64,000 bases of DNA from Nocardia paucivorans NBRC 100373 (GCF_000308675.1 NZ_BAGE01000052.1:1-64000); one strand, 5' to 3'; positions 12,301 through 19,255 are shown, counted from the first letter of the stretch. The notes: generated from the letters alone by a model not told the origin. Numbers and translations are program-made.

Positions 12301-12371
12301 AGGAGCTCCACCGTGACCTTTTTCAGGTACTCCATCAGGCGTTCGGACGAATCGCCGGTGCTTGTGTCCAT
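3360..12371 (-). CDS. Modular type I PKS, KS-AT-DH-KR-ACP / KS-AT-TE
   Basis: 3003 residues with an N-terminal docking helix (1-38). Module A: KS with Cys211, His346 and His384; AT Ser659 with YASH at 760-763 (methylmalonyl); DH with His962 (HxxxGxxxxP) and Asp1140; KR with GGTTGLG near 1422, an LDD motif at 1507-1509 (B-type), Ser1551 and Tyr1564; ACP Ser1729. It should reduce and dehydrate to an alkene. Module B: KS Cys1963; AT Ser2414 with HAFH at 2514-2517 (malonyl). A thioesterase follows with Ser2857 (GYSAG), Asp2884 and His2976. Between AT and TE (about 2670-2780) I find no GxDS carrier motif, so module B appears to lack an ACP. The TE marks chain release, so this is the last PKS protein of the line although it is transcribed before the loading-module gene. 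Confidence 0.95.
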   Translation of the reverse strand: MDTSTGDSSERLMEYLKKVTVELLTTRDDLTQLQERLTEPIAIVGMSCRYPGGVESPGQLWDLVASGSDAVGGFPQDRGWDVAGLFDPDPDRFGKVYTREGGFLRGAADFDAGFFGIGPREAAAMDPQQRLLLEASWEALEDAGIDPTSLRGSDTGVFAGVMYQDYLYKSMAAGPIAEGYAGTGSVGSVASGRVAYALGLMGPAVTVDTACSSSLVAIHLACQSLRQGDCSLVLAGGVTVMSTPFLFVEFSRQRGLSRDGRCKSFSASADGVGWSEGVGVVVLERLSDAQRLGHDVLAVIRGSAVNQDGASTGLSAPNGLAQEQVIAAALSNARLEPSDVDAVEAHGTGTPLGDPVEAQALLATYGVDRDRPLWLGSLKSNIGHTQAAAGVGGVIKMVQAMRHGVLPKTLHVAEPSPHVDWSAGAVRLLQDRKAWPAGERVRRAGVSAFGISGTNAHLILEEAPASSPDEPPAGETASGGALVWTVSAKTREGLRDQAIRLREWLSAHPDTDAARVASSLVRHRSHLEWRAAVVGRGSADLAAGLAKLADSAGDAEGLVSGRASTRRVAFVFPGQGGQWQRMAAELLVAGGVFAEAIAECEAALAPFVDWSLSAVLRGGSAASLERVDVVQPVLFAVMVSLARLWRSHGVEPAVVIGHSQGEIAAAVVAGGLSLSDGARVVALRSRAVAEELAGSGGMVVVASTADAVRQRLREFGDRLSVAATNGPEQTVVSGQESAVAEFMAGCAHDGVWVKRIPVDYASHSAAVESIRDRVLAQLADIRPRTGSVPLFSTVAGEYLDTAGLDARYWYRGLREQVRFAESIEALMGAGINAFIEVSPHPVLTTGIESTAEVLGVADRVAVLGTLKRDHGGPEELAVALARAHCVGVSVAATALAPAAARVALPTYAFRHQRYWLQPSGGGVGTGSFGHPLLTNAVQLAGKDEWLFTGRISVRTHSWQADHTVLGSVILPGTAFVDMALTVGARLGVESVEELSLEEPLLLDDTAVDIQVGVEPADEAGRRRFVIHSRVVAEEDTESGEGEWVSHGGGVLAPAGATVLPWLDAQPHGPESAEWPPVGAQPVPTGELYERLAELGFGYGPVFQRVGSVWRDGDDLLVEVSLPADTGDRAIPFGIHPALLDSAFHPLIEGLASDMPAGRIPLPFSFTGIRLYRSGVPALRVRLIRMDTDRVRVVASDPTGELVLSLESLTTRPADVKTLTARPGRRASLSDIDWVPVPSDSGEAVGSMVFSGAARSAGADGRADLAELLADDAIPDIVVWSPGRGDALDGSADDMSVRAQAWVHSALELVQAWQAEERVSGSRLVVVTRGAVSVSGESPDPAGAAVWGLMRSAQSEHPGRFVLVDVGADEDVTADIVAAVVRADEPQQAVRDGRLRAPRLRRHSAPAPATPSPLGTGAVLITGGTTGLGAAVARHVVDAYDVRRLVLVSRRGERGDGAAELVRDLAAAGAQVRVEACDVSDRAAVAGLLTGLPAEFAPSAVIHSAGVLDDGTIETLTGEQLDRVMAPKVDGAWHLHELTEDRELAAFVLFSSAAGVVGLPGQGNYAAANAFLDALAWYRRAAGLPAVSIAWGTWNQGIGMTSGLDDAAMARLGRMGVRPLETADGLALFDRALGAAAPVVIGTEFDTETLSAQARAGSLPRILRSIVATPVHRAADTSGTSAQRLSAAPPADRAAIVLDIVREQVAGVLGHISGDVIDPTVPFTELGFDSMAGLEFRNRLVEAIGVPLPSTLVFDHPTAAAVAAFVLSRIGESDADAGGGPVRPARRIRTDEPIAIVGMSCRYPGGVESPGQLWDLVASGSDAVGGFPQDRGWDVAGLFDPDPDRLGKTYTREGGFLSGIADFDAEFFGVGPRAAVAMDPQQRLLLEASWEALEDAGIDPISLRGSETGVFAGVSHQDYDQVAKAAGQVAEGYVGTGSARSMASGRVAYALGLMGPAVTVDTACSSSLVAIHLACQSLRQGDCSLVLAGGVTVMSTPFLFVEFSRQRGLSRDGRCKSFSASADGVGWSEGVGVVVLERLSDAQRLGHDVLAVIRGSAVNQDGAADGMTVPSGPAQEQVIAAALAAAGVGASDVDAVEAHGTGTPLGDPVEVQALIATYGRGRSEPLRVGSLKSNIGHAQAAAGVGGVIKMVQAMRHQVLPVTLHVDAPSPHVDWSSGGVRLLTEPEPWPAGERVRRAGVSAFGISGTNAHLILEEAPAAVQRVEPVAADVPPGAARTVPLLVSAKSAAGLRRQAARLRDWLSTHPEAQPVDVAHSLLTMRSRLEWRGAVIAEDRDGMLAGLADLAAGTTAPRVTEGTPVSGKIAFLFTGLGSQRVGMGAGLYAAFPVFASAFDEICAEFDRLLGVSLKDIAFGVADADSVHRTEFAQPALFAFEVALFRLVESFGITPDALIGHSIGELVAAYTAGLWSTADACALVVARSRLVGALPAEGAMLAAAVSEERATQFVAEFRRRLSIAAVNGPSAVEFAGDEDAIDKLEAILAAEQVAISRLRVDHAFHSAAVDPALPEFEAVAEGLSYGRALLPVVSTVFGMDGGAAFAEPGYWVGHVRDTVRFAQGVDALRELGVRRFLELGPDTVLTEPTRQCLPAELESTSLVAAAGREGIDEVTQLLTFLTHAHHAGIDVNWEPLFTGRAPRRVSLPTYAFARQRYWPITDATVAADETRNPDSPEAARSVDEDDRPAFDPATTRALDYLRSRMSEARAAASSWRGGLTNLFLAAHRRGHVDTAIPMLLESAELAETFTTAADLPTRPMPIPLNRGTSRFSLVCVPSFVVGTGPQQFARLARALGRDRTVIALRLPGTRPGELLPASSDALLDCLAETVADIGDSASIVLVGYSAGGAIAQAVAHRLEQSGRGPAAVILVDPYAPESVELRRRATVSAIDTVLANGHEMTEIDDHGLIAMAKYMRIFDEQQPVSVTAPTLNLRAARPLPGMDGIDRMPAWLHTGETVEIDADHFSIIGADCAVAAAEIRRRLDEHGGPKP
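6187..6550. repeat. Near-identical KS segment, copy in module B
   Basis: This 364-bp segment inside the module B KS matches 11443-11806 in the module A KS with one mismatch (a at 6405, g at 11661) when read base by base. Flanking KS sequence diverges on both sides. It covers the KS active-site region and is best explained by recent gene conversion between the modules. Confidence 0.93.
11443..11806. repeat. Near-identical KS segment, copy in module A
   Basis: Partner of 6187-6550 at an offset of 5256 bases, with 363 of 364 positions identical. Further shorter matching stretches lie around 5745-5810/11000-11070 and 6880-7000/12120-12260, so the two KS domains look repeatedly homogenised. Confidence 0.93.
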
Positions 12372-13030
12372 AGCTCGTATCCCGTGGTATTTCGAAGGTG
12401 CCAGGGCCGCCCGATCGCGCGAGCAGCGAAAAGTACTGCCCGGCTACTGTTTTCGTTCGAAAGACAGTGACAAGGTGGCGAAGGCGGGCCTCGAGGGCAC
12501 CTTCCGCGGAAACCCGAACAACTGCGGCGGGGAACCGATGCGCCGACCGGTCACACCGCCGACCGGGACGGGGGCGGACAAGCAGGCGGCAGCGACTTTC
12601 GGCGATCTCCCGCGAAGCACGACAGCACGATCACGTATCCGGACAGCGGCAGATTGATCGATAATCAACGGTCCGTTGTCCATGAGTAAGAACTTCCTTT
12701 CACGGCCGTGAAAGGCATGCCGACAATGTCGCAGGTAACCGGCGGGCTACCCGAGGCAGGTGCCCACCCTCTCCCGTACAGAAGACGAAATCGCTGCCCA
12801 TCAGGTATCTCTCTCCGCCAAGCAAGCCACAAGACATCTCCGGGGTGCTTGCTGGACCTAAGGCTGCCGGCCGAAGCGATTCCGCGCAACCGGTGTACTC
12901 TTATCCGACGGTACATAGCCTATCGGCATAAATTGCTGGGGCGAGGACCGAGATCGGTCGGATGGACGACAACCCGCTCGAGCCGCTCTCCGGCATTGCG
13001 CGCGCCGAGACCGGTTACTACGTTCATCCC
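12372..13030. other. Long intergenic region between PKS operon and fadH-like gene
   Basis: About 660 bp separate the divergent PKS and reductase genes. I find no convincing protein gene here; the short open frames show no recognisable motif. It should hold promoters for both directions. A perfect palindrome lies at 12696-12715, and a smaller inverted repeat (TTGAT/ATCAA) at 12654-12668. Confidence 0.6.
12696..12715. promoter_or_regulatory. Perfect 20-bp palindrome, possible operator
   Basis: CCTTTCACGG followed directly by its complement CCGTGAAAGG, with no spacer. It lies in the divergent region about 320 bp upstream of each neighbouring gene. With no loop it suits a dimeric regulator site better than a terminator. 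No dedicated regulator gene is adjacent, so the binding protein is unknown. Confidence 0.5.
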
Positions 13031-15061
13031 ATGAGTTCGGCTTTTCCGCGCTTGCTGTCACCGCTCGAGGTGGGGCGCGTCAAACTGCGCAATCGCGTGG
13101 TGATGGGTTCCATACACACCGGCCTGGAGGACCGCGATTGGCATATCGACCGACTGGCCGCGTTCTTCGCCGAACGAGCCCGCGGCGGGGTCGGTCTGAT
13201 CGTCACCGGCGGATGCGCACCCAATCGCGAAGGTTGGGTGTGGCCGTTCGCCCGGGGAATGATCACCGAGGAGGACGCCGAGCGGCACCGCGTGGTCACA
13301 TCGGCGGTTCACGCCGAAGGCGCCAAGATCGCCTTACAGATTCTGCACGGAGGCCGCGATTCGCATGTTCCGAACAATGTGGCACCCTCGGCGGTGACCT
13401 CGCTGCTCACCGCATTCGAACCTCGGGTGATGTCCGAGAAGGACATCGAATCGACGATCGCCGACCATGTGCGCTGCGCCGAACTGGCCGAGTCGGCCGG
13501 ATACGACGGAATCGAACTGATGGGCGGCGAGGGTTTTCTGATCAATCAGTTCCTGGCGCCGCGCACCAACCTACGAACCGACGGCTGGGGTGGTTCACCG
13601 GCCAACCGGCGCCGGTTTCCCGTCGAGATCGTCGCCCGAACGCGGGCGGCGGTGGGCGACGACTTCTTCATCATGTATCGGATGTCGATGGCGGAATTCG
13701 TCGACAACGGCCAGACCTTCGAGGAGATCATCGCCCTGGCACAGGAATTGGAAGAGGCCGGGGTCGACATCATCAATACCGGTGTCGGCTGGCACGAGTC
13801 ACGGGTGCCGACCATTGCCACGGTGGTGCCGCGGGCGGCGTTCGTCGGATACACCGCCCAACTCAAAGCGCATGTGACGGTTCCGGTATGCGCGTCGAAT
13901 CGGATCAATATGCCTCAGGTCGCGGAGGAAATCCTGGAGCGGGGCGATGCGGACCTCATCTCCGCGGCCCGGCCACTGTTGGCCGACCCGGAATGGGTGA
14001 ACAAGGCCGCCGAATCCCGGGTGGACGAGATCAATACCTGCATCGCCTGCAACCAGGCCTGCCTCGACCACACCTTCACCAGGAAAACCGTGTCCTGCCT
14101 GGTGAATCCCCGCGCCTGCCACGAAACACTGCTGCAGTTGCTGCCCACCCGCCACGCCAAACACATCGCCGTCGTCGGCGCCGGTCCCGCGGGCCTGTCC
14201 GTCGCGATCGGGCTGGCCGAACGCGGCCATCGGGTCAAGCTCTTCGAAGCCGACGACAAAATCGGCGGCCAGTTCGATCTGGCCCGCCGCATTCCCGGTA
14301 AGGAGGAGTTCGACGAGACCATCCGGTACTTCAACCGGAGACTCGAACTCACCGGCGTCACAGTGCACTTCAATATCCGGGTTACCGCGGAACGGCTGGC
14401 CACCGACGACTGGGACGAAGTCGTGCTGGCGACCGGTATCCGCCCCAATCTTCCCGATATCCCGGGAATAGATCACCCGATGGTGCTGTCCTACCCCGAA
14501 CTGATCCGCAAAGAGCGCACCGTCGGCAAACGGGTCGCGGTCATCGGCGCGGGTGGGATCGGTTTCGATGTCGGCGCCTTCCTCACGGTCGCCGGACACA
14601 GCATGGTGGAACTCGAGCAGTGGCAGGCCGAGTGGGGCGTCACCCACGACGCCCATGTCCGTGGTCAATTGACCAGGCCCCGACCCGCTCCCGCTCTCCG
14701 GGAGGTGACCCTGCTGCAACGGAAATCGGGCGCATTCGGAACGACCCTCGGCACGTCGACCGGATGGATCCATCGCGCCGTTCTCGACGCGAAGGGGGTC
14801 GAACAGGTCGGCCGGGTCAACTACGAACGGATCGACGACCGCGGGCTGCACGTCAGTTTCGGAGAGAACCGACAGGGACGGCGCATCATCGATGTCGACA
14901 ATGTGATCGTGTGTGCCGGGCAGGAATCCGTCCGCGATCTGGCAGTTCCACTCGAAGCCCTCGGTATGCGCGTGCATCTCATCGGTGGTGCCGACGATGC
15001 CGTCGGTATCGACGCCAAACGCGCCATCGACCAGGGCACCCGTCTCGCCGCCATCCTCTGA
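13031..15061 (+). CDS. fadH: 2,4-dienoyl-CoA reductase, FMN/4Fe-4S/FAD type
   Basis: A 676-residue protein of the old-yellow-enzyme plus pyridine-nucleotide reductase type that reduces 2,4-dienoyl-CoA during breakdown of unsaturated fatty acids. The N-terminal TIM barrel starts SPLEVGRVKLRNRVVMGS, as in FadH. The cysteine cluster CIACNQACLD...SCLVNPRAC in the middle would bind the 4Fe-4S centre. A dinucleotide-binding GAGPAG follows, with a second nucleotide site GAGGIG. The ATG at 13031 (MSSAFPRLL) matches the family start; an upstream in-frame ATG at 12962 adds 23 unconserved residues. No good ribosome binding site is seen before 13031. It stands alone, divergent from the PKS genes. Confidence 0.88.
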   Translation: MSSAFPRLLSPLEVGRVKLRNRVVMGSIHTGLEDRDWHIDRLAAFFAERARGGVGLIVTGGCAPNREGWVWPFARGMITEEDAERHRVVTSAVHAEGAKIALQILHGGRDSHVPNNVAPSAVTSLLTAFEPRVMSEKDIESTIADHVRCAELAESAGYDGIELMGGEGFLINQFLAPRTNLRTDGWGGSPANRRRFPVEIVARTRAAVGDDFFIMYRMSMAEFVDNGQTFEEIIALAQELEEAGVDIINTGVGWHESRVPTIATVVPRAAFVGYTAQLKAHVTVPVCASNRINMPQVAEEILERGDADLISAARPLLADPEWVNKAAESRVDEINTCIACNQACLDHTFTRKTVSCLVNPRACHETLLQLLPTRHAKHIAVVGAGPAGLSVAIGLAERGHRVKLFEADDKIGGQFDLARRIPGKEEFDETIRYFNRRLELTGVTVHFNIRVTAERLATDDWDEVVLATGIRPNLPDIPGIDHPMVLSYPELIRKERTVGKRVAVIGAGGIGFDVGAFLTVAGHSMVELEQWQAEWGVTHDAHVRGQLTRPRPAPALREVTLLQRKSGAFGTTLGTSTGWIHRAVLDAKGVEQVGRVNYERIDDRGLHVSFGENRQGRRIIDVDNVIVCAGQESVRDLAVPLEALGMRVHLIGGADDAVGIDAKRAIDQGTRLAAIL

Positions 15062-15120
15062 GCACGCTCCGAGGCCGACGGATGGGCCTCATTCGGTGCG
15101 CGGTGACCCATACACCGTTT

Positions 15121-15375
15121 TCATTGCCCGTCGAGGATCTCGCGGGCCCGGTCGTAGTTCTCTTTCCGTTTCGCAGCGCCGTTGGAACCGCTATTGATCG
15201 TCCGGGTGATCTCACGAATATTCGAGTCATCGGCCGGCTCGTTCAAATTCTTGGTGCCCCAATACCATCCGGCGGTGGCGAAGGCATATTCCGGATCGCC
15301 GACGAGGTCACCTCCACGGGCGATTCGGATCCCTCCTTCGGAGGAAGCCGAAGGCCATATCGCGCCGGACCCCAA
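15121..15375 (-). pseudogene. 3'-end remnant of a GH19 chitinase/lysozyme-like gene
   Basis: The last 65 or so residues (DPEYAFATAGWYWGTKNLN, then IREITRTIN and a final YDRAREIL) match the C-terminal part of glycoside hydrolase 19 enzymes, which cleave chitin or peptidoglycan. The catalytic N-terminal half is missing: upstream sequence on this strand does not continue the domain in any frame I could follow. I read it as a gene remnant, perhaps from a lost phage lysin. Whether the 84-codon frame is translated is unknown. Confidence 0.6.
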
Positions 15376-15547
15376 GGATCCATCTCGATCCGGTCGTACG
15401 GAGGATCCATGGTTCCGGTTCTCGCGGTACGGGGTCGGCTCCGGCCACCCCCTCCCGGGGGATGAGGGACCACCGAGACCTGTCCAACGGTAACGAGCGT
15501 CCCGGCTCTTCGTATCCGATCCGACTCGACCTCGGCACCTTCGTTCT

Positions 15548-16585
15548 TCATTTCACTCGGGGCGGACGATGTCCGTCGCCGCGGTAGCCGACCCCTGATG
15601 TCGATGTCTTCGACTCGTCCTCTCCGCCGGCGGTGGTCGCCGCCAGAAGTGTGGTCCCCCAGCTTCGCATGTGATCGATCGCTTCGGGTGGTCCGTGCAC
15701 GGTGAACGGCGCGCCGATCGCTGCGAGACAGAAGGCCGCCCAGTCCAGGGACTCGGCGGCGATACGGACATCACACGAGTTGTCGTCGACGGCGGTCACG
15801 GCACCGTAGTGCGCGATTTCGGCTCGGATCCTGTCGGCGGGGGCCGCGACCGTGGCATGTACCCGGTACCTGGCGGGCAGCGACCCGATCTGATTCTGCA
15901 CGTATTCCACCGGGTCGTCGATGGGCAGACGACGCGGAGCGAAGCGCGCACCGGTGCGGTGCGGACGGGTGATTCGGTCGATTCGGAAAATGCGCCAGTC
16001 GGTGCGGTCCAAATCCCAGGCCACCAGATAGAAACGATTGTCGACGTTGACGATGTGGTGCGGCTGAGCCGTACGGTCCGATTCGACGCGACCGCCCGAG
16101 CGGTAGGAGAACACAACGGTATCGGCGTCCCGGCAGGCGAGCGCGAGCGTCGTGAGCGTGGCGATATCGTCGATGGCGGCCCGGTGGTGGCCGTCGCCCG
16201 CGCGCGTGGCCACGGATCTGAGGCTATCGATCCGACGCCGGATACGGGTGGGCAGAACCTGGACGATCTTGGCCATGGCACTCATGGCGGCTTCGGCGGA
16301 GGCGGGATGGTTTCCGGTCGCGATCTCCTGCAGGCCCAGCACCGTCGCCGCGGCCTCTTCCTCGCCCAGGACCAGTGGCGGCAGGGCCGCACCTGCGCCG
16401 AGCTGGTAACCGCCGCCGGTCCCGCGGGTCGTGACAATCGGGTAGCCGATCTCCTGGAGGACACGCACATCGCGGCGAAGGGTCCGTTCGCTGATACCGA
16501 GCCGGCGCGCGAGTTCGGCACCGGGCCAGTGGCGACGGCTCTGCAACAGACCGAGGAGCGCGAGCGTGCGAGTGCTGTTGGACAC
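15548..16585 (-). CDS. WYL-domain transcriptional regulator
   Basis: 345 residues. The N-terminal winged helix-turn-helix (about 5-55, ELARRLGISERTLRRDVRVL) is of DeoR type. A central WYL-type region (about 135-210, with YRSGGRVESDRTAQPHHIV and FYLVAWDLDRTDWRIFRIDRI) and a WCX-like C-terminus follow. Such proteins usually sense a nucleotide or other small ligand. It is divergent from the VOC protein gene with only about 80 bp between starts, a common pairing in which the regulator controls the neighbour. The C-terminal tail of about 30 residues is low-complexity. Confidence 0.85.
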   Translation of the reverse strand: MSNSTRTLALLGLLQSRRHWPGAELARRLGISERTLRRDVRVLQEIGYPIVTTRGTGGGYQLGAGAALPPLVLGEEEAAATVLGLQEIATGNHPASAEAAMSAMAKIVQVLPTRIRRRIDSLRSVATRAGDGHHRAAIDDIATLTTLALACRDADTVVFSYRSGGRVESDRTAQPHHIVNVDNRFYLVAWDLDRTDWRIFRIDRITRPHRTGARFAPRRLPIDDPVEYVQNQIGSLPARYRVHATVAAPADRIRAEIAHYGAVTAVDDNSCDVRIAAESLDWAAFCLAAIGAPFTVHGPPEAIDHMRSWGTTLLAATTAGGEDESKTSTSGVGYRGDGHRPPRVK

Positions 16586-16665
16586 ACCCCGAGGCTATGT
16601 TCGGTTGCGGTCGGATCCTGTCCAGAAGGGTGACGAAGCTGGGGTGGCAATCGAAAGGAGACAGT

Positions 16666-17277
16666 ATGTCCACCACCCCTGCAGTTCCCCCGGCACCCGC
16701 CGGCTCCGCCACCGTCGATCCCTTCATCTGGACCGACGACGCGGCGGGTCTGATCGAATTCCTGGTCGACGTATTCGACGCGGTCGAGGTCTCGGAGGCT
16801 CGGACGCTCGATACCGATGGGCTGATTCTGCACTCGGAGCTACGGATCGGTGATTCGACACTCACGATCGCCGAACGGAAACCCGACTGGCCTTACACTC
16901 CGGCATTCGTCCGTGTCTACGTGCACGACCCGGCCGCGACCCTGGAGCGCGCCGTCGCTCGAGGGGCCCGGATCGTCACCGAGCCGACGGATTTCTGGGG
17001 TGATGTGCTTTCCCGGTTCGCCGACCCGTTCGGACACCTGTGGTGGGTGTACAAGCACAACCCGGGCGATGTCTCCTGGGACGAGGAACCCACCTCCGGA
17101 AAAGGCGAATCCGATTGGGGCTCGACCGATTCCGCGGCAGACGACGCCCGGGAGCAGTCCTGGGAATCGTTCACGACACCCGAGTTGGAATCCATCCACT
17201 CCTCGCTCATGGAAGCGATGTCGTCGCTGCGAGATCCGCGCGACCGTCGACCCGCGACCGACGGAACCGGCTCGTAA
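16666..17277 (+). CDS. VOC (glyoxalase/bleomycin-resistance fold) protein
   Basis: 203 residues of the PhnB-like vicinal-oxygen-chelate family: two beta-alpha-beta modules covering roughly 17-130, ending in FADPFGHLWWVYKHN, then a charged, probably disordered tail of about 70 residues. The ATG at 16666 has a strong AAAGGAG site just upstream; an earlier frame opening at 16597 lacks one. Substrate unknown. It is probably regulated by the divergent WYL protein. The stop codon lies inside the first unit of a 19-bp triple repeat. Confidence 0.8.
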   Translation: MSTTPAVPPAPAGSATVDPFIWTDDAAGLIEFLVDVFDAVEVSEARTLDTDGLILHSELRIGDSTLTIAERKPDWPYTPAFVRVYVHDPAATLERAVARGARIVTEPTDFWGDVLSRFADPFGHLWWVYKHNPGDVSWDEEPTSGKGESDWGSTDSAADDAREQSWESFTTPELESIHSSLMEAMSSLRDPRDRRPATDGTGS

Positions 17278-17327
17278 TCACCGGAGAACCTCGTAATCAC
17301 CGGAGAACCTCGTAATCACCGGAGAAC
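17271..17327. repeat. Three perfect tandem copies of a 19-bp unit
   Basis: The unit ctcgtaatcaccggagaac occurs at 17271-17289, 17290-17308 and 17309-17327 without mismatch. The first copy contains the TAA stop of the VOC gene; the third abuts the terminator hairpin. It looks like a recent slippage or duplication product. Confidence 0.95.
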
Positions 17328-17363
17328 GATGCCCTGCGGCTCCCCTCCGTGCCGCGGGGCATC
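17328..17363 (+). terminator. Hairpin terminator after VOC gene
   Basis: GATGCCCTGCGGC pairs with GCCGCGGGGCATC across a 10-base loop, 13 pairs with one G-T. It lies between the convergent VOC and ABC-transporter genes, and could act in both directions. No T-run, as is usual in high-GC actinomycetes. Confidence 0.75.
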
Positions 17364-17399
17364 GACCCTCCTTCCCACATCCCGGTTCGTTCGGTCCGT

Positions 17400-18419
17400 T
17401 CACCGGGGGCCGGCGGCGGCCCGCTCGGCGGCCGCGAGTCCGGAACTCACCGCCGCCGATATGTCCGGTGTGCTCTGATAGGCCCCGAGTTCGACGAATG
17501 TCTCGGCGAGATTTTCCAGGTCGGTGCCGAGCCTGCTCCGATAGAGCTCGATCGAACCGGGCAGCGACAGGTACTCCACTTTGTCGATCTGCAGGGCGGC
17601 CTGTTTCGGATCGATGGTGATGCCCTGGGTCGTGTAGTACTCGATCAGCAGGTCGGCGGCCTGGTCCCGGTGTTCCGGAATCCAGGCGTTGGCCCGGAAC
17701 GCGGCGCGCAGGAAGTCGTCCGCCTGTTGCGGTCGTTTCTGCACGAACTCCCGGGTGAGACCGATGAAGTCGTATACCGGGGTACCGGCCATATCGCCGT
17801 CGCAGACGCGCACATAGTCGGGGTTTCCTTCGAAACCCGCGTCGAAGGGCGGCCAGGTCATCGCTCCCCCGCCCCTACCGCCGCCGAATGCACTGGGTAT
17901 CGCATTGGTCTCGATCGGAACCAGATGAACCTCGCCCGCCAGGTTCAGCTTCTGCAGGCAGCTGAGCAGCACATAATGCGCGGTCGAGTTCGTTTTGACC
18001 AGAATGTCCTTACCGCGCAACGCCTCGGTGGGCGTCGTACCGTTCAGATCCGCCCGCCGGACCCACAACGCCAGAGTTCTGCCTTCTTCGGTGTTGACCC
18101 CGGCGGGCACCATCTTCCATTTCTCGGCCGCGGTCAGGCCGGGTGGCGCGCCCATGAATCCTGCGTCCCACGCTCCGCCGGCGCCCGCTTCGACGAGTGG
18201 GGCGCCACTGGGGAAATAGACCAGGTCGACGTCGAGACCCGCTTCGGTGTAATAGCCCAGTCGGTCCGCCAACCAGAGTGGGAACCCCGTGGACGACGGC
18301 TGGGTCGCCACCGTGACCTTGTTACCGGTATTGCCGGTTCCCCCAGTGGCGCTGTTGCATGCCGCGAACAGCAATACGGCACCGATCAGCGCGGCACACC
18401 GCCACCAGCGACGCGTCAT
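17400..18419 (-). CDS. ABC transporter substrate-binding lipoprotein (NMT1/SsuA-like)
   Basis: 339 residues. A lipoprotein signal (MTRRWWRCAALIGAVLLFAAC) with lipobox LFAAC anchors it outside the membrane. The mature part resembles NMT1/THI5-type binding proteins of nitrate, sulfonate and thiamine-precursor importers (VTVATQPSSTGFPLWLADRLGYY). The ATG at 18419 overlaps the stop of the ATPase gene (ATGA), which fixes the start; an upstream in-frame start adds 12 residues of no signal value. Last gene of a four-gene importer operon. The substrate cannot be told from sequence. Confidence 0.87.
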   Translation of the reverse strand: MTRRWWRCAALIGAVLLFAACNSATGGTGNTGNKVTVATQPSSTGFPLWLADRLGYYTEAGLDVDLVYFPSGAPLVEAGAGGAWDAGFMGAPPGLTAAEKWKMVPAGVNTEEGRTLALWVRRADLNGTTPTEALRGKDILVKTNSTAHYVLLSCLQKLNLAGEVHLVPIETNAIPSAFGGGRGGGAMTWPPFDAGFEGNPDYVRVCDGDMAGTPVYDFIGLTREFVQKRPQQADDFLRAAFRANAWIPEHRDQAADLLIEYYTTQGITIDPKQAALQIDKVEYLSLPGSIELYRSRLGTDLENLAETFVELGAYQSTPDISAAVSSGLAAAERAAAGPR

Positions 18420-19255
18420 CGGAGACCACCCAGTTCCGCGCGCACCGAATGCCATATCCTCTTGTGCAGTTCGGCGAATGCCGGGTCGGCCATCGATTCG
18501 TCGACTCCCGCCGACCGCCAGGCACGTCCGGCCTCGAGGGAGAACTCCTCCTTGATCGCACCCGGACGGGCGGTGAGCACCACACAGCGATCACTGAGGT
18601 AGACGGCCTCCTCGACACTGTGCGTGACCATCAGGACGGTGAGTTCGAGCTCGCGCACCAGAGTGGACAATTCCTCCTGGATCAATACCTTGGTCTGGGC
18701 GTCGAGCGCGCCGAGGGGTTCGTCCATCAGCAGCACATCCGGACGTACCACCAATGCTCTGGCCAGCGCCACCCGCTGCTGCATCCCGCCGGACAATTCG
18801 TGGGGGTAGGAACCGGCGAAACCGGCCAGTCCGACCATCTCGAGTGCCTCGTTCACCCGCTCGTCCCGCTCCTGTCGCGGCACCCGCGCCATCCGCAGTC
18901 CGAACTCGACGTTCCCTTTGACGGTTTTCGCCGGAAACAACGCAAACTGTTGGAACACCACGGCGCGATCCGGTCCCGGACCATGCAACGGTTTTCCGTT
19001 GAGAAGAACCTCGCCCTCGGTCGGTTTCTGGAGCCCCGCCGCAAGCATCAGCAGCGTCGATTTACCACAACCGGACGGCCCCACCAGACTCAGGAACTCG
19101 CCCGCGGCGACCTCGAGGTCGATCGGGGTGAGGGCGGTGAGCTCCCGTCCCCGGGAACGAAACCGCATTCCCGCTCCCCGGAAGGCGAGCTTCACCTCTC
19201 GACCGGCCGGGGCCGTCTCGTCGACGACCGGGTCCTCGTTCTCGGTAATGGTCAT
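18416..19255 (-). CDS. ABC importer ATP-binding protein (SsuB/TauB-like)
   Basis: 279 residues: Walker A GPSGCGKST, Q-loop FQQFALFP, signature LSGGMQQRVALARAL, Walker B VLLMDEPLGALD and switch His in VTHSVEEA. It powers the importer formed with the two permeases upstream and the lipoprotein downstream. The ATG at 19255 overlaps the stop of the permease gene (ATGA) and its own stop overlaps the next start, so the four proteins are translationally coupled. Confidence 0.92.
   Translation of the reverse strand: MTITENEDPVVDETAPAGREVKLAFRGAGMRFRSRGRELTALTPIDLEVAAGEFLSLVGPSGCGKSTLLMLAAGLQKPTEGEVLLNGKPLHGPGPDRAVVFQQFALFPAKTVKGNVEFGLRMARVPRQERDERVNEALEMVGLAGFAGSYPHELSGGMQQRVALARALVVRPDVLLMDEPLGALDAQTKVLIQEELSTLVRELELTVLMVTHSVEEAVYLSDRCVVLTARPGAIKEEFSLEAGRAWRSAGVDESMADPAFAELHKRIWHSVRAELGGLR

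Noticed and set aside
12444..12683. 79-codon minus-strand frame upstream of the PKS gene
   Set aside because: No homology or ribosome site evident; composition does not stand out from non-coding sequence.
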